64,000 bases of DNA, taken from NCBI GenBank assembly GCA_933228675.1, contig OW121740.1:129301799-129365798 (forward strand). The letters are read 5' to 3'. The notes beneath the pieces were generated by a model. That model worked only from the letters and a program-made list of their open reading frames with translations. It did not search any database and was not told the DNA's origin. This document shows positions 26,115-36,578 of the stretch, in pieces; position 1 is the first letter of the stretch; each line of letters opens with the position of its first letter. Both the position numbers and the translations under genes were made by a program. This DNA is from Stomorhina lunata. Lineage: Eukaryota > Arthropoda > Insecta > Diptera > Rhiniidae.

Positions 26115-26262
26115 TACAAAAGTTATAGATAACGTGTCGAGGAATTGGTTGTCCCCACAAACATTTTGATAAATTAATGTAATAGATACGGATCAAGTGC
26201 ATAATAAAATTTCTCTTTGAAAAATATTTACATCCCGATAAGATTGTAATTATTTGATAAAT
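26115..26262 (-). repeat. 'TTGTCGGG' core repeat, copy 3 (diverged)
   Basis: The reverse complement reads ATTACAATCTTATCGGGATG, TAAATATTTTTCAAAGAG, CACTTGATCCGTATCTATTA, ATGTTTGTGGGG, then CAATTCCTCGACACG. This is the same order as the core repeats at 5222-5606 and 6045-6285. It lies at the edge of the 23988-25990 array. Confidence 0.65.
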
Positions 26263-27740
26263 TTTACCTCTAAAAATTTTCGACTAGTTTTCATTCTATA
26301 GAAAAGTTTAAGATAGCTCTTTTTTATTTCATAGAATAGTTATTGATAGCTCTTTAGAAAAGTAATATAAGGTCACTGGCCCATTATATATACAAATCAG
26401 TCAATTTTTTAGGATCATTAAATTCAACAATTTGACTCACATCAAAAAATTAAAGTCCTGAAGAAGTTTTCTATGGGTAGAGAATAATTCAGTTAAGATA
26501 TTACATTAATTAATTATAAACAAAGTTTGATTCTGACAATATAATTATTGATTTCAGGAACGCATTCAGTTTCATTCATTCTGTTAATAATTTCCAAAAT
26601 AACCTTTTAAAATTAATTATCTACAAACAAAAACCAATAAAAACCCTATAATTTTTCCTTCATTAACGCTTGACACTAATCAAAAGGCAAAAACCCACAA
26701 AAAACCCAATCGTGTACAAAACCAAATATTGATACTAATTCCCATGAAAATTTAACATTTTATGGCAGAAATTTTTGTAAATTCTATACAAATAAAATTT
26801 ATTAATGATACAAAATCCCACAAAACTCAAACCGAATAAAAATCAGTTACAAAAATTTTGCTCATCATCTAAAATGTTATGTTATTTTGAATTTCATTTA
26901 TTTATTAAAGAAAACATTTAATATTCATGTTTGTTTCTTTGTCCGACAATCGCTGGTGGTTATTCAATATGACTTTAATAGCAAACGACTACTTCTCTAC
27001 TTACTTACAACTGCAAACACTACTGCTATTTATTTCTTTTCAAAAAAAGGTTAAAGTTCACAACTAAAAGATTTTATGCCAAAAAGTCTCAAAAAAAAAT
27101 TTAACAAAAACCTAAAAACTTTTTAAGCAAAACGCTTCAGTACACAAAACCATTGTAATGTCAAAATGTTTAAATGCCACCAGGCATTAGACGCTACAAC
27201 AACCCGTAACCAATCGAATGTAGGTAAAGCCAGCCCAGCCACCATTTTTTTTTTTTTTAATATTTATTGTGGTTTTACAGCTGGAGGAGATCTTTTAAGT
27301 GCAAATCGCATTTAATATACAGGTGCAGTTCATATTGTCAATAGTCATTTAAACTGTATTCTACACAATTTTCGAAAAAAAAGAAACAAAAACTCAATAA
27401 ATGCATATCGACATGTAATATTGAAAAATTATTATTAGGTTTTTGTGTCATTATTGTTCTGTTAACCAAAATATATTTAACTAAAAGATGATTTTATATA
27501 TTATACAAAGATTTAATGACGAAATCAAGTGGAAACAATATAAACGACATTAATCGGGTGATTTTTTAAGATCCTTTTGATTAAATTTATATTCTATGTC
27601 CAATTTTTGCATGCTCTATCCAACATATCGCCCTATATCTTGCCAACTAATTACACTGTGTCTTCCATTGCTGGTTTGTTTTTATCGAACTGAGCCTACA
27701 ACCCCTCAATTATCTAAAGGCATTAAATCACAAAATCGCG
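26263..27740. other. AT-rich DNA without a gene
   Basis: No gene seen. Isolated array relics (CTATAGAAAAGTTTAAGATA and similar) at 26290-26365. Confidence 0.55.
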
Positions 27741-29005
27741 AGTAAAGTTATCAATAAATTTTTATACTATAGAAAAATAATGGATAACTTTATTATTCTG
27801 CAGAAAAGTTATCGATAACTTTTTTATTCTATAGAAAAATATCAATAATTTTTATTCTTTAGAAAAATAATCGATATCTGTTTTATTTTGGAGAAAAGTT
27901 TTCGTTAACTTTTTATTCTATAAAAAACTTATCGATTATGTTTTTTATTCTATAAAAAAGTTATCGATAACTTTTTTATTCTATTGAAAAATTATCGATA
28001 GCATTTTTATTCCAAAAAAATCAATCGATAACTTTTTTATTCTATTATTCTATAAAAAAGTAATCGATAACTTTTTTATTCCAAAGAAAAATTATCGATA
28101 ACTTTTTTATTCCATAGAAAAATATCAATAATTTTTATTCTATAGAAAAATAATCGATAACTGTTTTATTTTAGAGAAAAGTTTTCGTTAACTTTTTATT
28201 CCATAAAAAACTTATCGATTATGTTTTTTATTCTATAAAAAAGTTATCGATAACTTTTTTATTCTATTGAAAAATTATCGATAGCATTTTTATTCCAAAA
28301 AAATCAATCGATAACTTTTTTATTCTATTATTCTATAAAAAAGTAATCGATAACTTTTTTATTCCAAAGAAAAATTATCGATAACTTTTTTATTCCATAG
28401 AAAAATATCAATAATTTTTATTCTATAGAAAAATAATCGATAACTGTTTTATTTTAGAGAAAAGTTTTCGTTAACTTTTTATTCTATAAAAAACTTATCG
28501 ATTATTTTTTTTTTATTCTATAAAAAAGTTATCGATAACTTTGTTATTCTATTGAAAAATTATCGATAGCATTTTTATTCCAAAGAAAAATTATCGATAA
28601 ATTTTTCATTCTATAGAAAAGTTATCGATAGCTTTTTTATTCTATTATTCTATAAAAAAGTAATCGATAACTTTTTTATTCCAAACTTATTAATTCTATA
28701 AAAAAAATTATCGATAACTGTTTAATTCTGTAGAAAAATCATCGATAACTTTTAGATTATAAATTTAAGTTATCGATAATATTTTTATTTTATAGAAAAG
28801 TTATCGATAACTTTTTTATTCTATAAAACAGTTTTTCATAACTTTTTTATTCTATAGAAATGTTATCGATAACTTTTTTATTCTGCAGAAAAGATATCGA
28901 TAACTGTTTTATTCTATAGAAAAGTTAACGATAACTTTTCTGTCCTATAGAAAAGTTATCGATAACCTTTTTATTCTGTAGAAAAGTTATCGCTAACTTT
29001 GCTAT
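27741..29005. repeat. 31-bp minisatellite, TATCGATA type, inverted orientation, with 283-bp higher-order repeat
   Basis: The monomer TTATCGATAACTTTTTTATT + CTATAGAAAA is the reverse complement of the 23988-25990 family. A 283-bp block (about nine monomers) is repeated: the landmark ATCGATTATG occurs at 27931 and 28214, and as ATCGATTATT at 28497, and flanking variants (TTTTCGTTAACTTTTTATT, ATTCTATTATTCTATAAAAA) follow the same spacing. The third copy carries two extra monomers. Confidence 0.95.
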
Positions 29006-30050
29006 AGAAATAGTTTTCTATAGAGAATCTGAATATGAGAAAAGTTTTTGATAGAAAAGTTTTCTATGAAAGGTTTTCTATGGAAAACTTTTTTATAGTT
29101 TTTTATAGAAAACTTGACAATGGGAAGAGATTTCTATAGAAACCTTGACTAAAAGTTCTTTATAGAAAAGTAGAATACGGGAAAAGTTTTCTACAAAAAA
29201 ATTTACTTAAGGAAGAGTTTTCTTCTGAAACCTTGGTGAAATAAGAGTTTTCTATAGAAAACTTTATTATGAAAAGATTTTTCTATAGAAAACTTGACTA
29301 TGGGAAGAGATTTTAAAAGAAAACATGGCTATGTGAAGAAATTTCTGTAGAAAACTTGACCATGGGAAGAGTTTTCTATAGAAAACTAGACCACAAAAAG
29401 AGTTATCTATAGAAAACTTTATTATGAAAAGATTTTTCTATAGAAAACTTGACTATGGGAAGAGATTTTAAAAGAAAACTTGGCAATGGGAAGAATTTTC
29501 TGTAGAAAACTTGACCATGGGAAGAGTTTTCTATAGAAAACTTTACTATGGGTACATTTTTTATAGTAAACTTGACAATGGGAAGAGTTTCAAATATAAA
29601 ACTTGACTATAGGAAGAGTTCTCTATAGAAAACTAGACTACAAAAAGAGTTATCTATAGAAAACTTTATTATGAAAAGATTTTTGTATAGAAAACTTGAC
29701 TATGGGAAGAGATTTTAAAAGAAAACTTGGCTATGGGAAGAATTTTCTATAGAAAACTTGACTATGAAAAGATTTTTCTATAGAAAACTTGACTATGGGT
29801 ACATTTTTTATAGTAAACTTGACAATGGGAAGAGATTTTTTATAGAAAACTTGACTATGAAAAAGTTTTCTATATAAGTTAACTTTTAAAAGATTTTGCT
29901 GTAAAAGGATAAAAGTGGGAAGAGTTTGCAGCAGAAAATTTTACTGTGGAAAGAGTTTTCTAATGAAAAAAGTACATTAGTAATTTTCTGTAGACAAGTT
30001 AAAAATAGAAGCGTTTTCTATAGAAAACAAAACAATGTGAAGAGTTTACT
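29006..30050. repeat. 31-bp minisatellite, CTTGACTATGGGAAGAG type
   Basis: Monomers of TTTTCTATAGAAAA plus CTTGACTATGGGAAGAG, period 31 bp, directly abutting the previous array. It shares the CTATAG dyad but has a GC-richer second half. Higher-order copies start with ACTTTATTATGAAAAG at 29261, 29416 and 29663, i.e. 155 and 247 bp apart (5 and about 8 monomers). Confidence 0.9.
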
Positions 30051-32010
30051 ACATATATCAGTGCCGCCATCTATCGGTTAATATTTTAACCACTTGCTTT
30101 TTAAAACATTCACAAAATTCAGTCTATTATATCCATTGAAAAAAATTAAACGATTTACGATTGAACAATCGATATAATATATTAAACATTTGATGGCCGT
30201 TTAATTAGACTAATAATAATGTCGATTTGAAGGCAAAAAATGCGATTTGACACCGTTTACCAATTTTCTATAAAAAGTCGTTAGAGGCAACTGTTATGCC
30301 GATACACCATAGACAACTGAGCATTTGAGAGCCAACCGAGATACGATACCATATTCTAGAAAAAGTGCATGAAAATTGTTCCGATCGAATTGATCTTTAA
30401 TATTTTAATTCTAATCAGAACAATTGTACTTTGCAGCAAACAACATAATTTCGCAAAATTTTAAGCTGTTTTTTATAGCATTTTTTAAAAAAGCTTTTAA
30501 ATGGTCCACCCTTTATGTGACAACTTTTGGCAGCTATAGAAGGGTTAACAGTGGGTGATTTAAAGTGACTATTTAAAGATATTCTGTAAAAAGTGGAGTT
30601 TAAAAAAACGTTTCTATAGAAAAATGAACAGAACTTAAACATAGGATGACTGCTCTATAGAAACGTTAGCTGTGGGATAAACATAAAAAAATGTGCAAAA
30701 ATATTTTTTATTAAAAATTGTCAACATAAATTTCAGATTTATTCTATAAAAAAATTTAGAAATTATAGTGTTAATAGTGTTATCTAGAATGCAATTTCTG
30801 TTTTACCTTCTCATAAATTTTTGAGTAATACCAAAAAATTATCTACTTCCTCATCAAAGAACTTTTATAGCATTTTAATAACTAATTTCTTCATAGCCAT
30901 GAAATGTTGGCACAGCGTCACAAGCAATTTAAAATATTAAATTTCTATAACATAAATTATTATCAATCTTTTAGGCCTTAACATTTTGTTATTATTTATT
31001 CTGGTTATTTCTAATTTACTTGTCTTGTGTTATTATAATGGCCAACATCTATATTAAATTGTCTTATTTCTAACTCCTGCCATGTTATAGATTTCAATCT
31101 TGTGAAATGAAAAATTTCCTCAAGATATTAAGTTATCAAAAAACGTCTAATGTTTAAAGACTTTTCTTACACTTCTTGGCTTGTTATACATATTTATGGA
31201 TATTTTACAATTTTCTTTGATTGGTCTAGTGATGACCAAGTAAATAGACTCTTTTAGAAGATGCAAAACTAAAAATGTTTGTCTAACACGTTTTTAGTTA
31301 AAAGGAAAGAAAAGTGGCAGTCACAGCTTGTTTTAGCTGAAAGATTTTAACGGATAACACAAACAAAATCAAGGTGTTGTAAAATAAATTATTTATAATT
31401 TAACAAAACTTTTTAGTATTTTTTATATATGTATGTATATAGAGCTACTCTTATAACACATAATTCTTAACTTGAAGCAATAATACAAATATTTAGTTGA
31501 GGTAAGGAAAATATTTAGACTCTTTTACTTGTTCACTTAAGATAAATTGTTTAGAATTTTTTTTTTTTTTTTGTTTTAAAGCCATTTTTTATTTCTTAAG
31601 AACAGCAGGCCTCAATAAGCCAACATCAGGTAATCGATATCGATAGAAAATGTATTCATTAATTTTTAGAAACTAAAGAAAAACGAACTTTTCTTCTATT
31701 CTAAACCACAGGCCAACATTAAAGATATCTTGAAGAAACCAGTTCAGTGTTTTTTTTTAAAGTTAATCAGCAAAAAGTGTAAAGTTTTATATAACATGGA
31801 ATTTTATTTATTATTATTAATAAATTTTATTTGAGATTTTTCTACTTGATCATCCCAACCATTTAGAAAACTTGTGAAAATAAAAATTACACTTCATATT
31901 TTACCTTACCAGCGTCCCTCTATCTTTAAATTCCAAGCTTTCTTCTTTAACCCATTTTTCGCGTAGTGGTAATTAAAATTACCAGCACTTATAGACATTG
32001 TAACTACTAA
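30051..32010. other. AT-rich DNA without a gene
   Basis: No gene that I can support. The patch 30060-30330 is less A/T-rich (GTGCCGCCATCTATCGG; AGCCAACCGAGATACGAT) and may be an old transposon remnant, but I see no protein or terminal repeat. The frame at 30415-30642 (-) is unremarkable. Confidence 0.5.
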
Positions 32011-32707
32011 TTTTTTAAAAATTTCTTATAAAAATAAGAAATTTTTGAAAAATTTTTTATAAAATTGAGAAATATTTAAAAATTTTCTATAAAAATAAAA
32101 TTTTTTTGAAAAATTTTTAAAAATTTCTTATCAAAATAGGATTTCTTTTAAAAAATTTCTTATCAAAATAGAAATTTTTTAAAAAATTTCTTATAAAAAT
32201 AAAAAATTTTTTAAAAATTTCTTATAAAGACAAGACATTTTTGAAAAATTTCTTATAAAAATAAAAAATTTTGGAAAAATTTCTTATAAAAACAAAGAAA
32301 TTTTTGAAAAATTTCTTTAAAAAAAAAGAAATTTTTGAAAAATTTCTTTTAAAAAAAAGAAATTTTTGAAAAGTTTCTTATAAAAATAAGAAATTTTTGA
32401 AAAATTTCTTATAAAAATAAGAAATTTTTGAAATATTTCTAATAAAAATAAGAAATTTTTGAAAAATTTCTTATAAAAAAAAAGAAATTTTTGAAAAAAT
32501 TCTTATAAAAAAAAGAAATTTTTGAAAAATTTTTTATCAAAAAAAGAAATTTTTGAAAAATTTCTAATAAAAAAAAAGAAATTTTTGAATAATTTCTTAT
32601 AAAAAGAAGAAATTTTTGAAAAATTTTTTATAAAGATAAGAAATTTTTGAAAAATTTCTTATAGAGATAAGAAATTTTTGAAAAATTTTTTATAAAAATA
32701 AGAAATT
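32011..32707. repeat. 31-bp minisatellite, TTTCTTATAAAAATAAG type, left part
   Basis: Monomers AAATTTTTGAAAAATTT + CTTATAAAAATAAG. The same variant resumes at 36579 to the right of the 579-bp array, so the two parts were probably one array split by the insertion. Confidence 0.95.
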
Positions 32708-32710
32708 AAG

Positions 32711-32745
32711 AGGTTGTGGGTTCGAATCCGGGCTCAGGTTCATAT
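32711..32745 (+). other. tRNA T-arm / pol III B-box-like motif (first of eight)
   Basis: GGGTTCGAATCC fits the B-box/T-loop consensus GGTTCGANTCC. The same motif recurs in every 579-bp unit (33290, 33869, 34448, 35027 on +; complements at about 35371, 35950, 36529). No matching A box is visible upstream, so an internal pol III promoter is not complete. Confidence 0.5.
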
Positions 32746-32829
32746 CATAAATTTTTATTTTTTAATTTTAATAATTTTTATGATTTTTAAATTAGATTAA
32801 TAATTTTTTAAGAATACTGAAAAAACTAT

Positions 32830-32898
32830 GTGACACTTAGCAGTGTGGAATGCTGCATTTTCTGTCCCGCTACGGACTTCATCAGCACACTGTGTCAC
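32830..32898 (-). ncRNA. Hammerhead ribozyme motif, copy 1
   Basis: On the - strand the 69 nt read, in order: helix I 5' strand GTGACA + CAGTGTG; CTGATGA (conserved C3-A9); helix II GTCC-GTAGCG-GGAC flanked by one A on each side; GAA (G12-A14); helix III AATG-CAG-CATT, which supplies A15.1-U16.1; C17 at the cleavage site; then CACACTG, a CTAAG bulge and TGTCAC closing helix I. All core residues of the hammerhead are present. The short helix III is the pattern known from hammerheads in metazoan retroelements and satellites. The A-A apposition at 10.1/11.1 replaces the usual G-C pair and may lower activity. Confidence 0.75.
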
Positions 32899-33408
32899 CA
32901 ACTGTTAGATGCCAGTAGTTAAGATCATCTATTTAACTGAATTCTTAAGCGAAATTGAAAACGAGAATTATATTAACACTCATTTCTATTTCACCTATGA
33001 CCATATGATCGATTCAGTTAGACGAACTTATCCACCATAGTTTTTTCCTTTATGTTTTGTATTCCTATCCTTTATTAATCTACATTTACTTTGTACTTTA
33101 ACCAACTGTCAGCTGGTAATGAAGACAAAGATTTTTGTTTTTGACAAGTTTCTGTTTATTCTTTTACGTTAATGCAAATTTGAATTTAGTATTAACTTGA
33201 AAGAGTTAGTGAAAACATGTAAATCGCGGTGCCCATGCAATTTAATTGAAAGAAATTAATTTTTAGTTGAACCATGAATTTATGTTAAGAGGTTGTGGGT
33301 TCGAATCCGGGCTCAGGTTCATATCATAAATTTTTATTTTTTAATTTTAATAATTTTTATGATTTTTAAATTAGATTAATAATTTTTTAAGAATACTGAA
33401 AAAACTAT

Positions 33409-33477
33409 GTGACACTTAGCAGTGTGGAATGCTGCATTTTCTGTCCCGCTACGGACTTCATCAGCACACTGTGTCAC
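33409..33477 (-). ncRNA. Hammerhead ribozyme motif, copy 2
   Basis: Identical by eye to copy 1, 579 bp further on. With copy 1 it would release a 579-nt monomer from a - strand transcript. Confidence 0.75.
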
Positions 33478-33987
33478 CAACTGTTAGATGCCAGTAGTTA
33501 AGATCATCTATTTAACTGAATTCTTAAGCGAAATTGAAAACGAGAATTATATTAACACTCATTTCTATTTCACCTATGACCATATGATCGATTCAGTTAG
33601 ACGAACTTATCCACCATAGTTTTTTCCTTTATGTTTTGTATTCCTATCCTTTATTAATCTACATTTACTTTGTACTTTAACCAACTGTCAGCTGGTAATG
33701 AAGACAAAGATTTTTGTTTTTGACAAGTTTCTGTTTATTCTTTTACGTTAATGCAAATTTGAATTTAGTATTAACTTGAAAGAGTTAGTGAAAACATGTA
33801 AATCGCGGTGCCCATGCAATTTAATTGAAAGAAATTAATTTTTAGTTGAACCATGAATTTATGTTAAGAGGTTGTGGGTTCGAATCCGGGCTCAGGTTCA
33901 TATCATAAATTTTTATTTTTTAATTTTAATAATTTTTATGATTTTTAAATTAGATTAATAATTTTTTAAGAATACTGAAAAAACTAT

Positions 33988-34056
33988 GTGACACTTAGCA
34001 GTGTGGAATGCTGCATTTTCTGTCCCGCTACGGACTTCATCAGCACACTGTGTCAC
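33988..34056 (-). ncRNA. Hammerhead ribozyme motif, copy 3
   Basis: Identical by eye to copy 1, in register at 579 bp. Confidence 0.75.
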
Positions 34057-34566
34057 CAACTGTTAGATGCCAGTAGTTAAGATCATCTATTTAACTGAAT
34101 TCTTAAGCGAAATTGAAAACGAGAATTATATTAACACTCATTTCTATTTCACCTATGACCATATGATCGATTCAGTTAGACGAACTTATCCACCATAGTT
34201 TTTTCCTTTATGTTTTGTATTCCTATCCTTTATTAATCTACATTTACTTTGTACTTTAACCAACTGTCAGCTGGTAATGAAGACAAAGATTTTTGTTTTT
34301 GACAAGTTTCTGTTTATTCTTTTACGTTAATGCAAATTTGAATTTAGTATTAACTTGAAAGAGTTAGTGAAAACATGTAAATCGCGGTGCCCATGCAATT
34401 TAATTGAAAGAAATTAATTTTTAGTTGAACCATGAATTTATGTTAAGAGGTTGTGGGTTCGAATCCGGGCTCAGGTTCATATCATAAATTTTTATTTTTT
34501 AATTTTAATAATTTTTATGATTTTTAAATTAGATTAATAATTTTTTAAGAATACTGAAAAAACTAT

Positions 34567-34635
34567 GTGACACTTAGCAGTGTGGAATGCTGCATTTTCT
34601 GTCCCGCTACGGACTTCATCAGCACACTGTGTCAC
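34567..34635 (-). ncRNA. Hammerhead ribozyme motif, copy 4
   Basis: Identical by eye to copy 1, in register at 579 bp. Confidence 0.75.
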
Positions 34636-35145
34636 CAACTGTTAGATGCCAGTAGTTAAGATCATCTATTTAACTGAATTCTTAAGCGAAATTGAAAACG
34701 AGAATTATATTAACACTCATTTCTATTTCACCTATGACCATATGATCGATTCAGTTAGACGAACTTATCCACCATAGTTTTTTCCTTTATGTTTTGTATT
34801 CCTATCCTTTATTAATCTACATTTACTTTGTACTTTAACCAACTGTCAGCTGGTAATGAAGACAAAGATTTTTGTTTTTGACAAGTTTCTGTTTATTCTT
34901 TTACGTTAATGCAAATTTGAATTTAGTATTAACTTGAAAGAGTTAGTGAAAACATGTAAATCGCGGTGCCCATGCAATTTAATTGAAAGAAATTAATTTT
35001 TAGTTGAACCATGAATTTATGTTAAGAGGTTGTGGGTTCGAATCCGGGCTCAGGTTCATATCATAAATTTTTATTTTTTAATTTTAATAATTTTTATGAT
35101 TTTTAAATTAGATTAATAATTTTTTAAGAATACTGAAAAAACTAT

Positions 35146-35214
35146 GTGACACTTAGCAGTGTGGAATGCTGCATTTTCTGTCCCGCTACGGACTTCATCA
35201 GCACACTGTGTCAC
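35146..35214 (-). ncRNA. Hammerhead ribozyme motif, copy 5
   Basis: Identical by eye to copy 1. It is the last motif before the inversion junction at about 35300. Confidence 0.75.
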
Positions 35215-35768
35215 CAACTGTTAGATGCCAGTAGTTAAGATCATCTATTTAACTGAATTCTTAAGCGAAATTGAAAACGAGAATTATATTAACACTCATT
35301 TTATTAACACTCATTATTAAAATTAAAAAATAAAAATTTATGATATGAACCTGAGCCCGGATTCGAACCCACAACCTCTTAACATAAATTCATGGTTCAA
35401 CTAAAAATTAATTTCTTTCAATTAAATTGCATGGGCACCGCGATTTACATGTTTTCACTAACTCTTTCAAGTTAATACTAAATTCAAATTTGCATTAACG
35501 TAAAAGAATAAACAGAAACTTGTCAAAAACAAAAATCTTTGTCTTCATTACCAGCTGACAGTTGGTTAAAGTACAAAGTAAATGTAGATTAATAAAGGAT
35601 AGGAATACAAAACATAAAGGAAAAAACTATGGTGGATAAGTTCGTCTAACTGAATCGATCATATGGTCATAGGTGAAATAGAAATGAGTGTTAATATAAT
35701 TCTCGTTTTCAATTTCGCTTAAGAATTCAGTTAAATAGATGATCTTAACTACTGGCATCTAACAGTTG

Positions 35769-35837
35769 GTGACACAGTGTGCTGATGAAGTCCGTAGCGG
35801 GACAGAAAATGCAGCATTCCACACTGCTAAGTGTCAC
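35769..35837 (+). ncRNA. Hammerhead ribozyme motif, copy 6 (inverted unit)
   Basis: On the + strand: GTGACA 35769-35774, CAGTGTG 35775-35781, CTGATGA 35782-35788, helix II region 35789-35804, GAA 35805-35807, helix III 35808-35818, C17 at 35819, CACACTG 35820-35826, bulge CTAAG 35827-35831, TGTCAC 35832-35837. Predicted cleavage lies between 35819 and 35820. Confidence 0.75.
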
Positions 35838-36347
35838 ATAGTTTTTTCAGTATTCTTAAAAAATTATTAATCTAATTTAAAAATCATAAAAATTATTAAA
35901 ATTAAAAAATAAAAATTTATGATATGAACCTGAGCCCGGATTCGAACCCACAACCTCTTAACATAAATTCATGGTTCAACTAAAAATTAATTTCTTTCAA
36001 TTAAATTGCATGGGCACCGCGATTTACATGTTTTCACTAACTCTTTCAAGTTAATACTAAATTCAAATTTGCATTAACGTAAAAGAATAAACAGAAACTT
36101 GTCAAAAACAAAAATCTTTGTCTTCATTACCAGCTGACAGTTGGTTAAAGTACAAAGTAAATGTAGATTAATAAAGGATAGGAATACAAAACATAAAGGA
36201 AAAAACTATGGTGGATAAGTTCGTCTAACTGAATCGATCATATGGTCATAGGTGAAATAGAAATGAGTGTTAATATAATTCTCGTTTTCAATTTCGCTTA
36301 AGAATTCAGTTAAATAGATGATCTTAACTACTGGCATCTAACAGTTG

Positions 36348-36416
36348 GTGACACAGTGTGCTGATGAAGTCCGTAGCGGGACAGAAAATGCAGCATTCCA
36401 CACTGCTAAGTGTCAC
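36348..36416 (+). ncRNA. Hammerhead ribozyme motif, copy 7 (inverted unit)
   Basis: Identical by eye to copy 6, 579 bp downstream, on the + strand. Confidence 0.75.
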
Positions 36417-36578
36417 ATAGTTTTTTCAGTATTCTTAAAAAATTATTAATCTAATTTAAAAATCATAAAAATTATTAAAATTAAAAAATAAAAATTTATG
36501 ATATGAACCTGAGCCCGGATTCGAACCCACAACCTCTTAACATAAATTCATGGTTCAACTAAAAATTAATTTCTTTCA

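Larger units (their letters stand above)
32708..36578. repeat. 579-bp satellite array with head-to-head inversion, hammerhead-bearing
   Basis: The landmark AGGTTGTGGGTTCGAATCC occurs on + at 32711, 33290, 33869, 34448 and 35027, each exactly 579 bp apart. Its complement then occurs at 35371, 35950 and 36529, again 579 bp apart. By eye the units show no differences. The fifth + unit stops at about 35300; a 15-bp repeat (TTATTAACACTCATT) bridges to the inverted units, which begin partway through the unit. The array sits inside the 31-bp satellite 32011-37634. Each complete unit carries a hammerhead motif, and a tRNA T-arm/B-box-like GGGTTCGAATCCGGG. There is no open frame of note. It is best read as a non-autonomous retrozyme-like or satellite element amplified recently; an assembly artefact cannot be excluded. 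Confidence 0.9.
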
